From contig NW_005195085.1 of NCBI RefSeq assembly GCF_000372725.1, forward strand, positions 61,636 to 125,635: a DNA stretch of 64,000 nucleotides. Direction: 5' to 3'. Numbering within the stretch: the stretch's first letter is position 1; the number at the start of each line of letters is the position of its first letter. Of the stretch, positions 1-9,960 are shown one piece after another. The position numbers were made by a program, and so were the translations under genes. The notes below the pieces were generated by a model. The model was given only the letters and a program-made list of their open reading frames with translations. It did not search any database and had not been told where the DNA came from. The DNA comes from Emiliania huxleyi CCMP1516. Taxonomy: Eukaryota > Haptophyta > Isochrysidales > Noelaerhabdaceae.

Positions 1-561
1 GCCGGCAGGGCAGGGCTCCCCGCCGCTCAGCGTCACCGTTGGGCGCTCGCCAGCGGGGCGGTCCGGCTCTGCAGGTCGCGGGCGCTTAGAAGCCATCGGC
101 GCGGGTCGGAAGACCTAGGGAAAGCAGGGTGGGCCTATACAGTACTCATCGGGGGCGACGCAATCGGCGATAGGGGCGCGTCGCTGGCGAGCGAGGGCTA
201 CGGGCCAGTTGTCACTTCGGCGGCGCACCCAGCCTACCTCGGCGCGCGCAGGCATACCAACAACACGGCGGAACTAACCGCCCTAGCCGAGCTCCTCCGG
301 GCTCTCCTGTCCTCGTCACCGCAACGAGCGGGCTCACGCGGAGTAGTGCGGACCGACAGCGAGTACGCGGCGGCCTGCATGATGGGGAGGGTGACCCCCA
401 AAACGAACAGACAGCTAGCGGAGCGCCTTCGTTCCCTCTGGCGACGCCTTCGCGCCAAACACACCGTGACGTGGAGGCATGTGGCGGGTCACAGCGGCAA
501 CAAATGGAACGACTACGTCGACGAGCTAGCTGCTCGCGGCAGGCAAGGTGACAGAGGCTAA
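1..561 (+). CDS. RNase H-domain protein fragment, 5' end outside window
   Basis: Reading frame 1 is open from the first base to a stop at 559-561. The translation carries RNase HI landmarks in order: AGWAYTVL (beta strand), HTNNTAELTALAELL (the Glu of the active site), VRTDSEYA (second Asp) and AGHSGNKWNDYVDELA (His and last Asp). RNase H cleaves the RNA strand of RNA:DNA hybrids. The first catalytic Asp, normally in a short motif before AGW, is not visible, so it is either upstream, diverged or lost. The domain could come from a non-LTR retroelement or a host gene; no reverse transcriptase is seen here. The stop arises inside a repeat insertion (549-653). If 548-648 is spliced as a GT-AG intron, the frame continues to about 800. 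Domain call firm, origin unsure. Confidence 0.6.
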   Translation, partial: AGRAGLPAAQRHRWALASGAVRLCRSRALRSHRRGSEDLGKAGWAYTVLIGGDAIGDRGASLASEGYGPVVTSAAHPAYLGARRHTNNTAELTALAELLRALLSSSPQRAGSRGVVRTDSEYAAACMMGRVTPKTNRQLAERLRSLWRRLRAKHTVTWRHVAGHSGNKWNDYVDELAARGRQGDRG

Positions 562-653
562 CGACGTGGAGACGCGAGGGTTGCCCCCCCTTGCCCCACC
601 ACCTCGTGTGTGTGGAGAAGTTTACCTTACCTTACCTTACCTTGACAGAGGCT
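549..653 (+). repeat. Introner-like insertion, family A copy 1, with 11-bp target duplication
   Basis: TGACAGAGGCT occurs at 549-559 and again at 643-653; the 83 bp between are foreign to the RNase H frame. The core (ccttgccccaccacct, then gtgtgtggagaagttta, then tandem ccttac) recurs at 44601-44690 (reverse) and 58183-58250. GT at 548 and AG at 647-648 make it removable as a 101-bp intron. Confidence 0.7.
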
Positions 654-1399
654 CAAACGCTGCCGAGTGGGCGGACAACACCATCCCGACGGACACTCCC
701 GACGAGGGGAGCGACACGGAAGCTAGGACCCGCCCCCGCCCCTCGGGGCGGGGGCCCCCGCCCCCCCGGGGGGCCCTTTGGGGCCCCTCCAGGGGGCGAC
801 CCCTCCGGGGAGGCCGGCTCTCCCCGTGCCGGTTCTCCCCAACCAACCCCGCCGGCAGCGCGAGCTGCCGGCCATATTGAGCGGTTCAACCGCGTCGCGC
901 ACTCGTCCCAACCGAGGGCCGCAGACTCGTTCTGCGCGCCAACGGCTGGTGACGCTGTGTTGCCCTTGAGCTAGTCCTTCCCCGGTCGCCTAGCCTCTGC
1001 GCTGTCTGGCGGACGCCTGTATGCCATGCACGCGGACCACGCTTGCGTGGATACGTGGCTGGCAGGCTGACCCGTGTGCGGGGTAACCCGCGCACGGGGA
1101 AGCTTCACGGGTTCGAGCCGTCAAACATTGAGCAGCGGAGGTGTGCCGAGGGGGACCGGGAGGCGGTAAGCCGTCGTCGCCCGGCGCTGCATGCAGCACC
1201 GTGGCGATGGCGCTAAGAGGTTCCTCTTTTCCGCGCCCCCCCCGCAAGGCGCGCGATACACAAAAAGGGTTTGAGGGCGTGGGCACGTAGGGGAGGGCAA
1301 TCTTTCTACATACATACATACATACATACGCGCGCGCGCGTGTGTATGTGTGTGTGCTCACTCACACTCACTTATTATTTACGGAGGAAATTCGCGACC
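654..1399. other. No gene recognised; GC palindromes and a microsatellite
   Basis: Holds C/G-rich inverted stretches (720-800), a hairpin-like pair around 1072-1100, and a compound microsatellite (acat)n-(gc)n-(tg)n at about 1305-1357. No reading frame here shows a recognisable domain. Confidence 0.6.
1241..1262 (+). repeat. Left copy of a 22-bp inverted motif flanking the RCC1 gene
   Basis: The sequence from cccgcaaggc to gatacaca matches the reverse complement of 3374-3395 with one mismatch. The two copies sit just outside both ends of the gene at 1400-3277. Confidence 0.7.
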
Positions 1400-2644
1400 T
1401 CACGAGCTCTCACGAGCGCGAACACAGAGCTCCGGCGGATACAGCGTCGGAGGCGCCTCCGCTTCACCTCCACCGGCTAGCGCTGGCCTGTCGACTTGCG
1501 TGTGGTCTTGGACAACTTGGCCTCCTAGGCTGTGGGGCAAGCTGTGGTCTGAGACGTCGCCCCACCCGTAGACGCGCCCGTCGTGTGTCGAGGCGAGCGT
1601 ATGCGCCCACCCCGCCGAGACGTGCACGAGGTCACGCGGACCCTGCACGCGCAGCGGCACGAGCACGATGCCGCGGCCGCGGCGGCGACGCCAGTGGCCC
1701 TTCTGCTTGCCTTGCTGCGTGAGCCGCACGCCGAGACGGCCGTCCGCAGACGAGCCCCACGCGAAGGCCTCCCCCGCAGCGGAGAGCGCCACGCTGTGCG
1801 ACGCGCCGCAGGCGATCGCCCGGAATCGAACGCGAGCGGCAGCGTCGTCTGCGGCAGAGCCGAGCGGCGGAGCCGCCACGCGATCGGGCAGCGGTGACTG
1901 GCCCTCGTCTTTGCGGAGCCGCCACGCGTCGAGGCCTTGGCCGAGCTGGCCCTCGTTGTTGCTTCCCCAGGAGTATGCGCTGCCCGTGTGGCCGAGAGCG
2001 AGCGAATGCGACCCCCCGGCGGCGACTGCGCAGATGCGAGCGTTGTCGGCGGACGCGATTCTGAGCAGCAACTTGATGGGGTGAGGGCTGTGCAAGTGCG
2101 CCGTCTCGCCCAGGCCGAGCGTGCCAGCCTTCCCCCAACTGAAGACGATCCCACACGCCGAGAGCGCAACGCTATGGTGGAAGCCCGCGGCGACTGCCAC
2201 CACACGCACCGACAGGAGGCCCTCCACGGTTGTTGGCGAACGCTCAGAGGGGCCGCCGTGCTTACCGTGGCCAAGTGCGCCCTCGATGCCCACGCCCCAC
2301 GAACGCACGACGCCGCGCTCGCTCAAGCAGAGGCAGTGCTGCACGCCGCACGCCACGGCGACGATTGGATCCGCGACGACGAAGCTGCGCTGCAGCATGC
2401 CGATGCAGGAGAGGGTGTGGCCGTCTTCGTCGCCGCCACTCGCACTCCTGCCGAGGGATTCGCCCCGACCACACGAGAACACCTCGCCGATGTCAGACAC
2501 GGCAAGGGTACAGTGCGGCCCTGCAGCCACGGCAACGAAGCGCTTGTCAGACTCGGTCCAGATGGGCGAGGTCGCCGGTGACACCACCTCTGGCTTGGCG
2601 ACCTCAGCGCGTGCCTGCCCCTGTCCCAGCATCGCGGAGCACGG

Positions 2645-2675
<31 letters not shown>

Positions 2676-3277
2676 GGAGGGGCCGTGCGGGAGCTGCTGC
2701 CGCACGTGAGGACTCGCCCGGTGGGACTGAGGAAGACCGAATGCGAACGTGCTGCGGCCAGCACCTGCGACCGGCGAAAGCAGTGTCGCAGGGCGTTGCA
2801 CAGCAGCTCGCTCGCGCCGGCTGGCGACATCGCGACCCGGCCCGGGCAAGGCCGCCAGGTGAGCGCCGAATCGTGCATGCGCCGGCGCTCTGTCGGTGCT
2901 GGGACACGCTCCGCCTCCTGCAGCCGAAGTGCCTGCTCCACGATAGGCTGCTGCGCTTGCGCCTTGACGCGTGCTCCGCCGAAGCACCGACATGTTTGCG
3001 CGGCCGCGGCAAGAGCGAAAACAGGCAGCTGACGGCAGATGTGCACGAGCACCTCTGGGGGCAGTGCCAGCAGCGGGGAGCTCGAGTTTGCACCAAACGC
3101 CTTGGCTTGCAACACAGCGGAGAGCTGAGCGAGGAGCTCCAGCGCCTCGCACGCTTCAACGGGGTCGATTTCGTCGCCGGGAATCGCTTTGACTGCGGTC
3201 AAGAGAGCCTCGAGCGGACCGCGCAGCGCGAGGGCCCGCCCATCGTCAACATCGTCATCGTCGGAGAGCGCGGACAT
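1400..3277 (-). CDS. F-box protein with RCC1-type beta-propeller repeats
   Basis: Single-exon frame of 625 codons from ATG at 3277. An acidic start (SALSDDDDVDDG) is followed by an F-box-like segment near residues 69-100 (LALPPEVLVHICRQLPVFAL). Then come about seven RCC1 repeats from residue ~180, recognised by units such as GFHHSVALSACG.VFSWG and GGSHSLALGHTG.AYSWG. One inter-blade loop holds a run of nine Asp encoded by a GTC/GAC microsatellite (2650-2680). RCC1 propellers bind chromatin, Ran or other partners; with an F-box the likely role is substrate recognition in an SCF ubiquitin ligase, which is inference. No intron is needed, unusual for this window. The last ~40 residues diverge from the repeat pattern. 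Confidence 0.85.
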
Positions 3278-3373
3278 ATTATCAGTCTGTCAGGTTACGC
3301 CGCGCACGACAGGGGGAGAGCGAAAAAAAGAATTCGTACTATCGTATTGTGCACATCAATCAAGATTTGTGTG

Positions 3374-3395
3374 TGTGTATCGCGCACCTTGCGGG
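3374..3395 (-). repeat. Right copy of the 22-bp inverted motif flanking the RCC1 gene
   Basis: Reverse complement of 1241-1262 with one mismatch; lies about 100 bp upstream of the RCC1 start codon, so it is in promoter position on this side and in 3' position on the other. Confidence 0.7.
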
Positions 3396-3429
3396 GGTTG
3401 GGAGCTGGTTTGTCGAATGAGGATTGAGG

Positions 3430-3960
3430 TGTGCCGCCGCGTAAGCGGAGAGGCGAGCGAAGCGTCGGGAGGCGTGCCGGGTGGCGGGTCGGACGGCACG
3501 GATGGGCGTGCCGAAGTCGGCGAGCTCGTACGAGCAGCAGCCTGCAAGTCGTCGGCAGCGATGCCGTCGAGCGCGAAGAGCGAGGTGGCAGCGGCAGCGT
3601 CAGCGGCTCCGGCCGCGACATCATCCGTAAACGGAGAGGCGAGCGAAGCGTCGGGAGGCGTGCCAACTGGCGGCTCGACAGGCGCCGAAAAATCCGAACC
3701 GCTCCCTGCCCTGCTCCCTGCCCTGCAGGCTCCATTCCCCGGCGAGGGGAAGGCGTGCGCGTGGTTGTCTGGCCTGCCCGCGGCAGCAGCTTCGGCCACG
3801 ACACCGAAGGGAGGGTCGCGCGAGACGGCGGACTGAAGGCTGGGCAGCTCGACAGGCGGCAAGGCAGACAGCGGAGCAGGGGAGCTCGGTCGCGTAGGCG
3901 CTGGCGATAGAATGATGTCGAGGTAGTTGCGCGCACCGGGCGCGCCTGACTGCGGCAGCG
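3430..3960. other. Unresolved low-complexity region with an internal duplication
   Basis: Both strands are open over most of this stretch with Ala/Pro/Ser-rich translations. A segment beginning gcggagaggcgagcgaagcg is present at about 3445 and 3630, duplicated some 186 bp apart. A minus-strand product would repeat GTPPDASLASP twice. I cannot decide whether either strand is expressed. Confidence 0.4.
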
Positions 3961-3961
3961 G

Positions 3962-4192
3962 CACTACGCCCGCCGCACGCCCCGCGCACGCCCGCCGCAC
4001 GCCCCGCGCACGCCGCACGCCCCGCGCACGCCCGCCGCACGCCCCGCGCACGCCGCACGCCCCGCGCACGCCCGCCGCACGCCCCGCGCACGCCCGCCGC
4101 ACGCCCCGCGCACGCCCCGCGCACGTCCGCCGCACGTCCCGCGCACGTCCGCCGCACGTCCCGCGCACGTCCGCGCACGCCGCACTACGCGG
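3962..4192. repeat. Minisatellite of cgcacgcccgc/cgcacgccc units
   Basis: About 230 bp built of near-identical GC-rich 10-16 bp units in a higher-order pattern, drifting to cgcacgtccgc towards the right end. Confidence 0.9.
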
Positions 4193-4200
4193 CACTGCCC

Positions 4201-4256
4201 AGGTTCCCTCACGCTCAGATTCCCTCACACTCAGATTCCCTCACGCTCAGATTCCG
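4201..4256. repeat. Three 16-17 bp tandem units
   Basis: Units of the form ttccctcac(g/a)ctcaga repeat three times directly after the minisatellite. Confidence 0.85.
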
Positions 4257-4800
4257 TGCAAGGGGGTGCCGAGGTATGCCACAGGCCGGGATGGAGTGAG
4301 ATCTTGCGGGGCAGGGCGTGGGCTAGTGCGCGAGGGCGCAGGCAAGTGCCCGAGGGCATGGGGGTGGGCGCCACCCTGGGGCTACCCGTAGCATTGTCGG
4401 CTCAGTGATGGGTATCCGGGGGAGAGAGTGATAATAGGGGTGCTGAGGTGGGGCTGAGTGGAGGTGATTCTCCGGGTCAGTCTGGAGGTCATTCTCCACC
4501 ACCTCCTGCGACACGCGCCTCTTTTGTGACCTCATCCCTAGCCGCTTTGCACGCTCTGCATCCCCAGAACGCACTTATCGTGGCGGGGCCGCATTCCCCG
4601 TTTCTTTTCCCCCTCTGTGTTGTGCGAGGATTGGTAAAATTCTTTTTCCTGTGTCGAACCTCTGTCGGCGAGAGAGAGTTCTTTTTTGTTGAATTCTTAA
4701 TTCTTTTTCTTTACCTTCCTATACACACAAGAAGATGTGTTGGCAACGCGCCGCGAAGCTCGAGCGGAGCAGGTAGTTGGTGAAGGTGAAGTGAAATTAA

Positions 4801-7101
4801 ATGTCGTCGCTCCTCGCGCAGCTGGACGAGCTCTCCGACGCCGGCAGCGAGGCGTCCGAGGCCGAGGCTCCCCCCGAGGGCTTCTCGTACGTCACCGGGC
4901 TCCGCGCCACCGCCGCAGACGTGCTCGGCCCTCTGCTCTCCCGCGAGGAGCTGCGGAGCAGGCTCGAGGAGCGGAGCGCCGCGCGGCAGCGGCGCGACTT
5001 CCGCGCGGCCGATGCGGCTCGCGACGCCCTCGCGCAGCGCGGCTACACCCTCGACGACCGCGCAAAAAGCTGGACTGCGCCCGACGGCACGAGCGGCAGC
5101 ATCGACCCGTTTGGCGTGGCGGGCGAGGAGGAGGAGGATCAGGAGGAGGGGTCGTCGTCGGGCGCGCATGCAGCAGCGCTCGAGGCGATTCAGCGCGTCG
5201 CCGACCAGCTGACCGCGCTGCAGGCGCGGGCGGCGTCGCTTGATCCTGTGGCTGTGCGGGAGGCTTGCACCACGCAGAGCTGTGCTGCGACCTCGAGCTT
5301 CATGAATGAAGAATTGATTTATTAAGGGTTAATCAACAGGCTTGCACGCAGCTGTGCTGCGACCTCGACGCGATCGACGTGCGCGGCGACGAGGCGCTGC
5401 GGCGGGCAATTCATTAGTTAGTCAAGTAATTAATCATTAATTATTAATTAGGTGCGTGGAGACGAGGCGCTGCGGCGGGCGCGGCGGGAGCAGCTGCAGC
5501 GGTGCGAAGAGATCTCGGCGGCGGAGGGCGCCTTTGCGCACACGGAGGGGGGGGGAGAGGGGCACGGCGGGGCAGCCTTTGCGGAGGAGGGAGTCGCGGG
5601 GGCGTACCTCGGCAGTGAGGACGGCGCGGGCGGCATCGGCAGCGATGGAGACGAGGGCGACCCGTATCCGGACACCGACGCTGCTTATCCGGACACCGAC
5701 GCTGCTTATCCGGACACCGACGCTGCTTATCCGGACACCGACGCTGCTTATCCGGACACCGACGCTGCTTATCCGGACACCGACGCTGCTTATCCGGACG
5801 GGCAAGCAGGCGTGACGGGAGCATCTCCGCCCTCCGACGGAGACGGGGCGGCGGGCGCGTACCCAGACACCGACGCTGCCATCGACGCCTACCCCTCCAC
5901 CGACGTAGGGTACGCCGAGGAGGAGGAGGAGGCGGACGCAGCTCCGTCGGCGCCGCCTGCCCCAGCGCCGCCGCAGCCGCCGCCGCCGCCGCCGCCCGCG
6001 CCCGCGCCGCCGCTTGCGCCGCCTCCCGAGGTGTCGAGGCCTCCCGAGGCGGCGGCGGCGGGCGGCGCGACGACGGCCGCTGCTCCCGGCGGCGGCAAGT
6101 TCCGGCCGCCTCCGTGGTGCAAGCCGGCGGCGATGCACACGCCGCGCCTCGAGATGATCGAGAGGGGCCAGGTGAGCCGTTCGATGGCCATCGGAGAGCG
6201 ACCCGTCACCATTCTCGGCCGCCACGGCGGCGTCGCGGACATCCTGTTGGACGACCCGTCGCTCTCGCGGATGCAAGCCGCCCTGTACAACTCTTCCAGC
6301 GCTACCTTCCTCGCCGACCTCGACTCGGCGCACGGGACGTGGTACGACGCTGCGGGGCGGACGCACGCGGTGCCGCAGCTGGGCGTGCGGCATCACGCCC
6401 CTCCGAGGGACAGCCGAGATCTGAGCGAGATCTGGCTGAGTTGCAGGTGCCGCAGTTGGGCGTGCGGCTCTACCACACCGCGGAGCCGCAGCAGCTGGCC
6501 GAGGGCGCGACCTTCCGCCTCGGCTCGTCGAAGGTGGTCTACCGCGTCGCTGGCTGCGAGCCTGTGAAGCTTGCGAGGTGGAGGCCCCCTCCTTGGGCGG
6601 AGGAGCCGGCGCGGAAGTGCTATCTCGAGGTGCGCTCCAACGACTTTTCAAACCCATACCTCGAGCACTTGCGGGAGGGCGAGGGCGGAGACGTTGACGA
6701 GGAGCTGCCGCTCTGCGGCCGCGCGACCGTCTTCGGCCGGAAGGCGGAGCTGAGCGACGTCGTCGTCTCGGACGGCTCCGTCTCGCGGCAGCTCACGGCA
6801 GCTCTGCTGCACCAAGCGAGCGGGGCAGCGCCTCTTCACGCCTCTGGCTGTGAACAGGCAGCACGCGGCGCTGCTGCACGCCGAGTCGGGGGGCGTCGCC
6901 GAGAGCTACGTGCTCGATCTGGGCTCCGCCTCTGGCACGTTTGTCGACGGTGGCCGGGTGCCGGGCGGCGAGAGCAGGCGGCTGCGGGACGGGTCTGCTC
7001 TCTCGTTTGGCGAGTGCAAGGCGACGTACACCTTCCGGGTTGGCGAGCGCGGGGGGCGTCCGAAGGCGGCAGGGGGGGCGCGCAAGCGGCAGCGCGGCTG
7101 A
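4801..7101 (+). CDS. Protein with two FHA domains, five exons
   Basis: Exons 4801-5262, 5340-5378, 5452-6369, 6447-6787 and 6858-7101 join in phase to 667 residues. FHA domains bind phosphothreonine and serve in DNA-damage, splicing and kinase signalling. The first FHA (from ~residue 350) shows TILGRHG, DPSLSRMQAAL and DLDSAHGTWY; the second shows ATVFGRK, DGSVSRQHAALLH and LDLGSASGTFVDG, so both keep the Gly-Arg, Ser-x-x-x-His-like and Asn/Gly-Thr elements (the first has Ser-Arg-Met where His is usual). The N-terminus holds ARQRRDFRAADAARDALAQR, like the C-terminal tail of cysteinyl-tRNA synthetases. The middle has 7-residue YPDTDAA repeats and a proline run. Introns 1 and 4 are GC-AG, 2 and 3 GT-AG; each begins with a copy of the following exon's first bases. 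Confidence 0.85.
5662..5803 (+). repeat. 21-bp coding minisatellite (YPDTDAA)
   Basis: About six and a half near-perfect copies of a 21-bp unit in frame inside the FHA gene; a diverged copy follows at about 5860-5910. Length polymorphism is expected. Confidence 0.95.
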
Positions 7102-8709
7102 TCGGTACGCTACGGGCGAGGGGGTGCGTATGTACAGCGCGCGGTGTGGGACTCGCGTGGAGGCCGTGATCCGTGAAAAAGAGTCTCGGCGGAAGAGGTA
7201 AGCAAAGGTTAGTTGATTTGATACTCGGCGAACGTCCGTCCGGCGAGAACGCGCGATGAAAGTGCGGGTAGAGGGGGCGTTCTGCTGCTAGGGGAAACCT
7301 GGAGCGCGGAGCTAACCCTCGGAGACCCGTGTTTACTTTAAGGCCCTTGCCCTGCGAACGCGCACCCCCGGGGCTAGGGCTCTCTAGCCCGTAACCCGAT
7401 ACCGATCATCCGGCCCGCTGGATGCGCTTCTCAGCTCACCGGCCCTGGATGTGAGGTTGCCGACTGCACTCCAAGTGCTCCAAGTGCGGTCTGCCGCACG
7501 AGGATCGGGGGGTCAACCGGGAGGCAGGGGGTCAACCAGGCGACGCGGAGGACCGTGGGCCATCGCGGGGACCGTTCGCCCGGAGGGCGTACTGGGCTGA
7601 TCCGGATGGTCTTCACGCTGGTGGGTGGCACCGAGGCGTCTGGGACGCCGCAACCCGACACCGATCATCCGGCCCGCTGGGTGCGCTTCTGAGCTCCTCG
7701 GCCCTGGATGTGAGGTTACTGATTGCACTCCAAGTGCTCCAAGTGCTCCACTCTACCTTAGCTCCTGAGGGGCGCGTGGTTTTAACCACGAAGAAAGTAT
7801 GACTACAGCCCACCACAGACACCCTCCCCACTCCTCACGTGTGCACACACCCTCACCCTCTCCCCTCTCCTCTCTCTCTCTCTCTCTCCTCTCTCTCCTC
7901 TCCTTGTCTAGGTTTATCCTGCGGCAAGACGGACGTGTTTTGACAATCAAAATCTACCTCAGAATTTGCGGCCGCCCCTCGAAATTTGCTGATCAAATTT
8001 GGGGTGGCCCGGATCGAAAGAAACCTGTGCGCTGTGGTTTGGCCCCAACGCCGAACCCGCCGACCTTCGGGAGGCAGCGAGTAGGCGACCTGAATATTGG
8101 ACACCGTTGGGTTGCGCGCCGACCGTTGGGTGGCGCTCTCGATACCGTTGCGTCAACCTCGACATCGCTGTCGCCCTCCCCGTCCCCGCCGTCGCCCGTG
8201 CCTCGGTTCGCGTCATCAGTAGCGTCTCCGTTGACTGCTCCGTTGCCCCCTCGTGCTCCGCCGTCGCCCTCTCTGCTCGGGCCGTTCGCGATTTCGCTCC
8301 TCCTGCGTGTCGCCCCTCCGTCTCCTCCCCTGCCTTCGTCGTCATCGTCGCTGTCGCGAAAGCCCTCCGGTCCCTCGATTCCCTCGTCTATCCCCTCCGC
8401 CGACCTCCGCACGCCCGCACGCGCGGGTTGCACGTTCTATACGAGCATATCATGCGGCAAAAAACACAATAGACGAACGCGCACGGGTGCTCGTCAGCAC
8501 CCGCTGCAGCCGAGAAATTACACAGCCCGCAACCGGATCCGCTCCGACGCATTGGCTTTTGTAATTAGGTTACGCCACAGATGACGGCTCAAGATGATCG
8601 TCTCGGTGAGTTGTGCGAACGGTAACCGGACAAAAGCGCTCTCGCCACCGCAGCGTGGAGGAGCCCTCGCGCCACCATCGCCGCGAGCGACACGGCTGTT
8701 CTCGCTCTC
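7102..8709. repeat. Dispersed-repeat block without a recognisable gene
   Basis: 7339-7480 and 7655-7745 are two copies of one family (core ccgatcatccggcccgctgg), a third lies at 25810-25915. 7500-7640 and 7755-7910 return in inverted order at 15250-15415 and 15090-15243. The CT-rich tract at 7860-7905 is part of the repeat. From 7920 to 8709 one frame on the minus strand (8433-7993) is Asp/Gly-rich, but nothing supports it as a gene. Confidence 0.75.
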
Positions 8710-9237
8710 TCAGCCGATGTGCAGCCCGGAAGCCGCCGCCTCTGCTGGCGCCCTGTAGAGCATCCACACTCCCAGAGTGACGACCAAACCACCGCTGCAG
8801 TGCCAGAGCGTGTGCCAGAAGACCCAGCCACTCGGATCTGGTAACAGCTTAGCGTCTCGCCCCTTGACGAAGCAGCCGAGCGGCACCAGCGCCAGCAGGA
8901 AGAAGGACGGATCCAGCCGAGCTCCGAAGAGGAGTGAGCATCTGAGCAGCATGAGCGTCGCCCAACAGCGGTCGAGGCCGTGGAAGGCGCTGTCGTGACT
9001 GATGTGCACAAAGTCGGCCATGCAAGACAAGAAGGCCGTCGTCAGCCACAGCGCTGGCTCGAGCACGCCCGGCGCTACAAGGGCCGGCAGCGCGTAGCAT
9101 GCGCCAGAGAGGCCTGCGGCAGGGCTGCGGCAGGCCGACCCTTCCCACGGCATATTCGGCGAGCGGAAGCGGTTGATTGTCATCGCGTGCTCCTTCAGCA
9201 GTGACGCGGCGCGCGCCTGCAGCAGCTTCGCGCCCAT
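8710..9237 (-). CDS. Multi-pass membrane protein, histidine-rich, CREST-like at most
   Basis: From ATG at 9237 the frame gives 175 residues with about four hydrophobic segments. Motifs include ISHDSAFHGLDR and FWHTLWH, an arrangement of Ser, Asp and His at membrane borders reminiscent of the CREST superfamily (alkaline ceramidases, PER1, PAQR), which are metal-dependent membrane hydrolases. That assignment is tentative. The coding-like frame continues upstream of this ATG (EYPPRWWTGRPPWIAPGT), so the true start or a first exon may lie nearer 9370. A Gly/Pro-rich stretch at 9380-9520 precedes it. Function unknown; probably a membrane lipid or receptor-like enzyme. Confidence 0.6.
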   Translation of the reverse strand: MGAKLLQARAASLLKEHAMTINRFRSPNMPWEGSACRSPAAGLSGACYALPALVAPGVLEPALWLTTAFLSCMADFVHISHDSAFHGLDRCWATLMLLRCSLLFGARLDPSFFLLALVPLGCFVKGRDAKLLPDPSGWVFWHTLWHCSGGLVVTLGVWMLYRAPAEAAASGLHIG

Positions 9238-9384
9238 TGTGCCCGGGGCGATCCAAGGCGGCCGGCCCGTCCACCACCTTGGCGGATATTCGTAAGCCCG
9301 GGGCGGGGGCCCGGGGCGGGGGGGGCGCGGGGGGGGGGCGGTAAGGGGGGCACACACAAGGTTCGTTCATTTTTCTCTCTCTTC

Positions 9385-9791
9385 ATGTCGCCCTCGCCGC
9401 CGCCCTCGCTGCCGGCCTTGCCGCCCTTGCCACCCTTGCCGCCCTCGCCGCCGCCTCCCTCGGCATCGCCATCTCTGCCACCTCCACTCGCCCCTCCCTC
9501 CGCCTCGCCGTCGCTGCGGCCCGCATCGCCCACCGGATGCGGCAACGCCAACGGAACTGTCCTCGCCGCAGTAGTGCGGAGATCGAGTGCTCCGCCCCGG
9601 GCCGCCGCCTGACTCAGGAGGGGGTCGCGCCGCAGCCGGAAACGGCGGAGACCGTCGTCAATGGCTTCATCGCGCGGCAGAAGGAGCTGGTCGCCGTGCT
9701 CCTGCGGCGCGCAAACCTCGAGGAGAAGGTCATCAAGGCGATGCTCGAGCTCGGGCAGGATTTTCGGCTGCCGGCACTCGTCCTCGTGTAA
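9385..9791 (+). CDS. Possible small secreted/hypothetical protein in two exons
   Basis: ATG at 9385 opens a Ser/Pro-rich frame; a second frame ending at 9791 gives a clean C-terminus, ETAETVVNGFIARQKELVAV, continuing as an amphipathic helix. Joining them needs a short intron near 9560-9617 (GT...CAG). Coding character of the last 55 residues is convincing, the N-terminal part is not. No family recognised. Confidence 0.35.
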
Positions 9792-9960
9792 AGCGAACGA
9801 GCGTCAAATGGCATGTTCCCGCCTTGTAGTCCCCTCCGAGCAGCGCATCCTCTCTCTCCCCCGCCGCCGAGCGTCGGACGGTGCTCTCGAGCGCCGCCGC
9901 CTCGCCGGCCGCGGCTGCGCTCTCGAGCTGCCTCTCACCTCTTGTCAGGCGGAGAGACCA

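Noticed and set aside
1..561. Complete non-LTR retrotransposon
   Set aside because: Only an RNase H domain is present; no reverse transcriptase or endonuclease motif in the window.
1020..1130. Possible tRNA with a long variable arm (gggttcgagcc at 1108-1118)
   Set aside because: Only the T-loop-like string fits; no acceptor stem or anticodon arm could be paired.
7993..8433. Asp/Gly-rich minus-strand frame as a gene
   Set aside because: Low-complexity shadow of a Ser/Pro-rich plus-strand reading; no domain, splice or promoter support.
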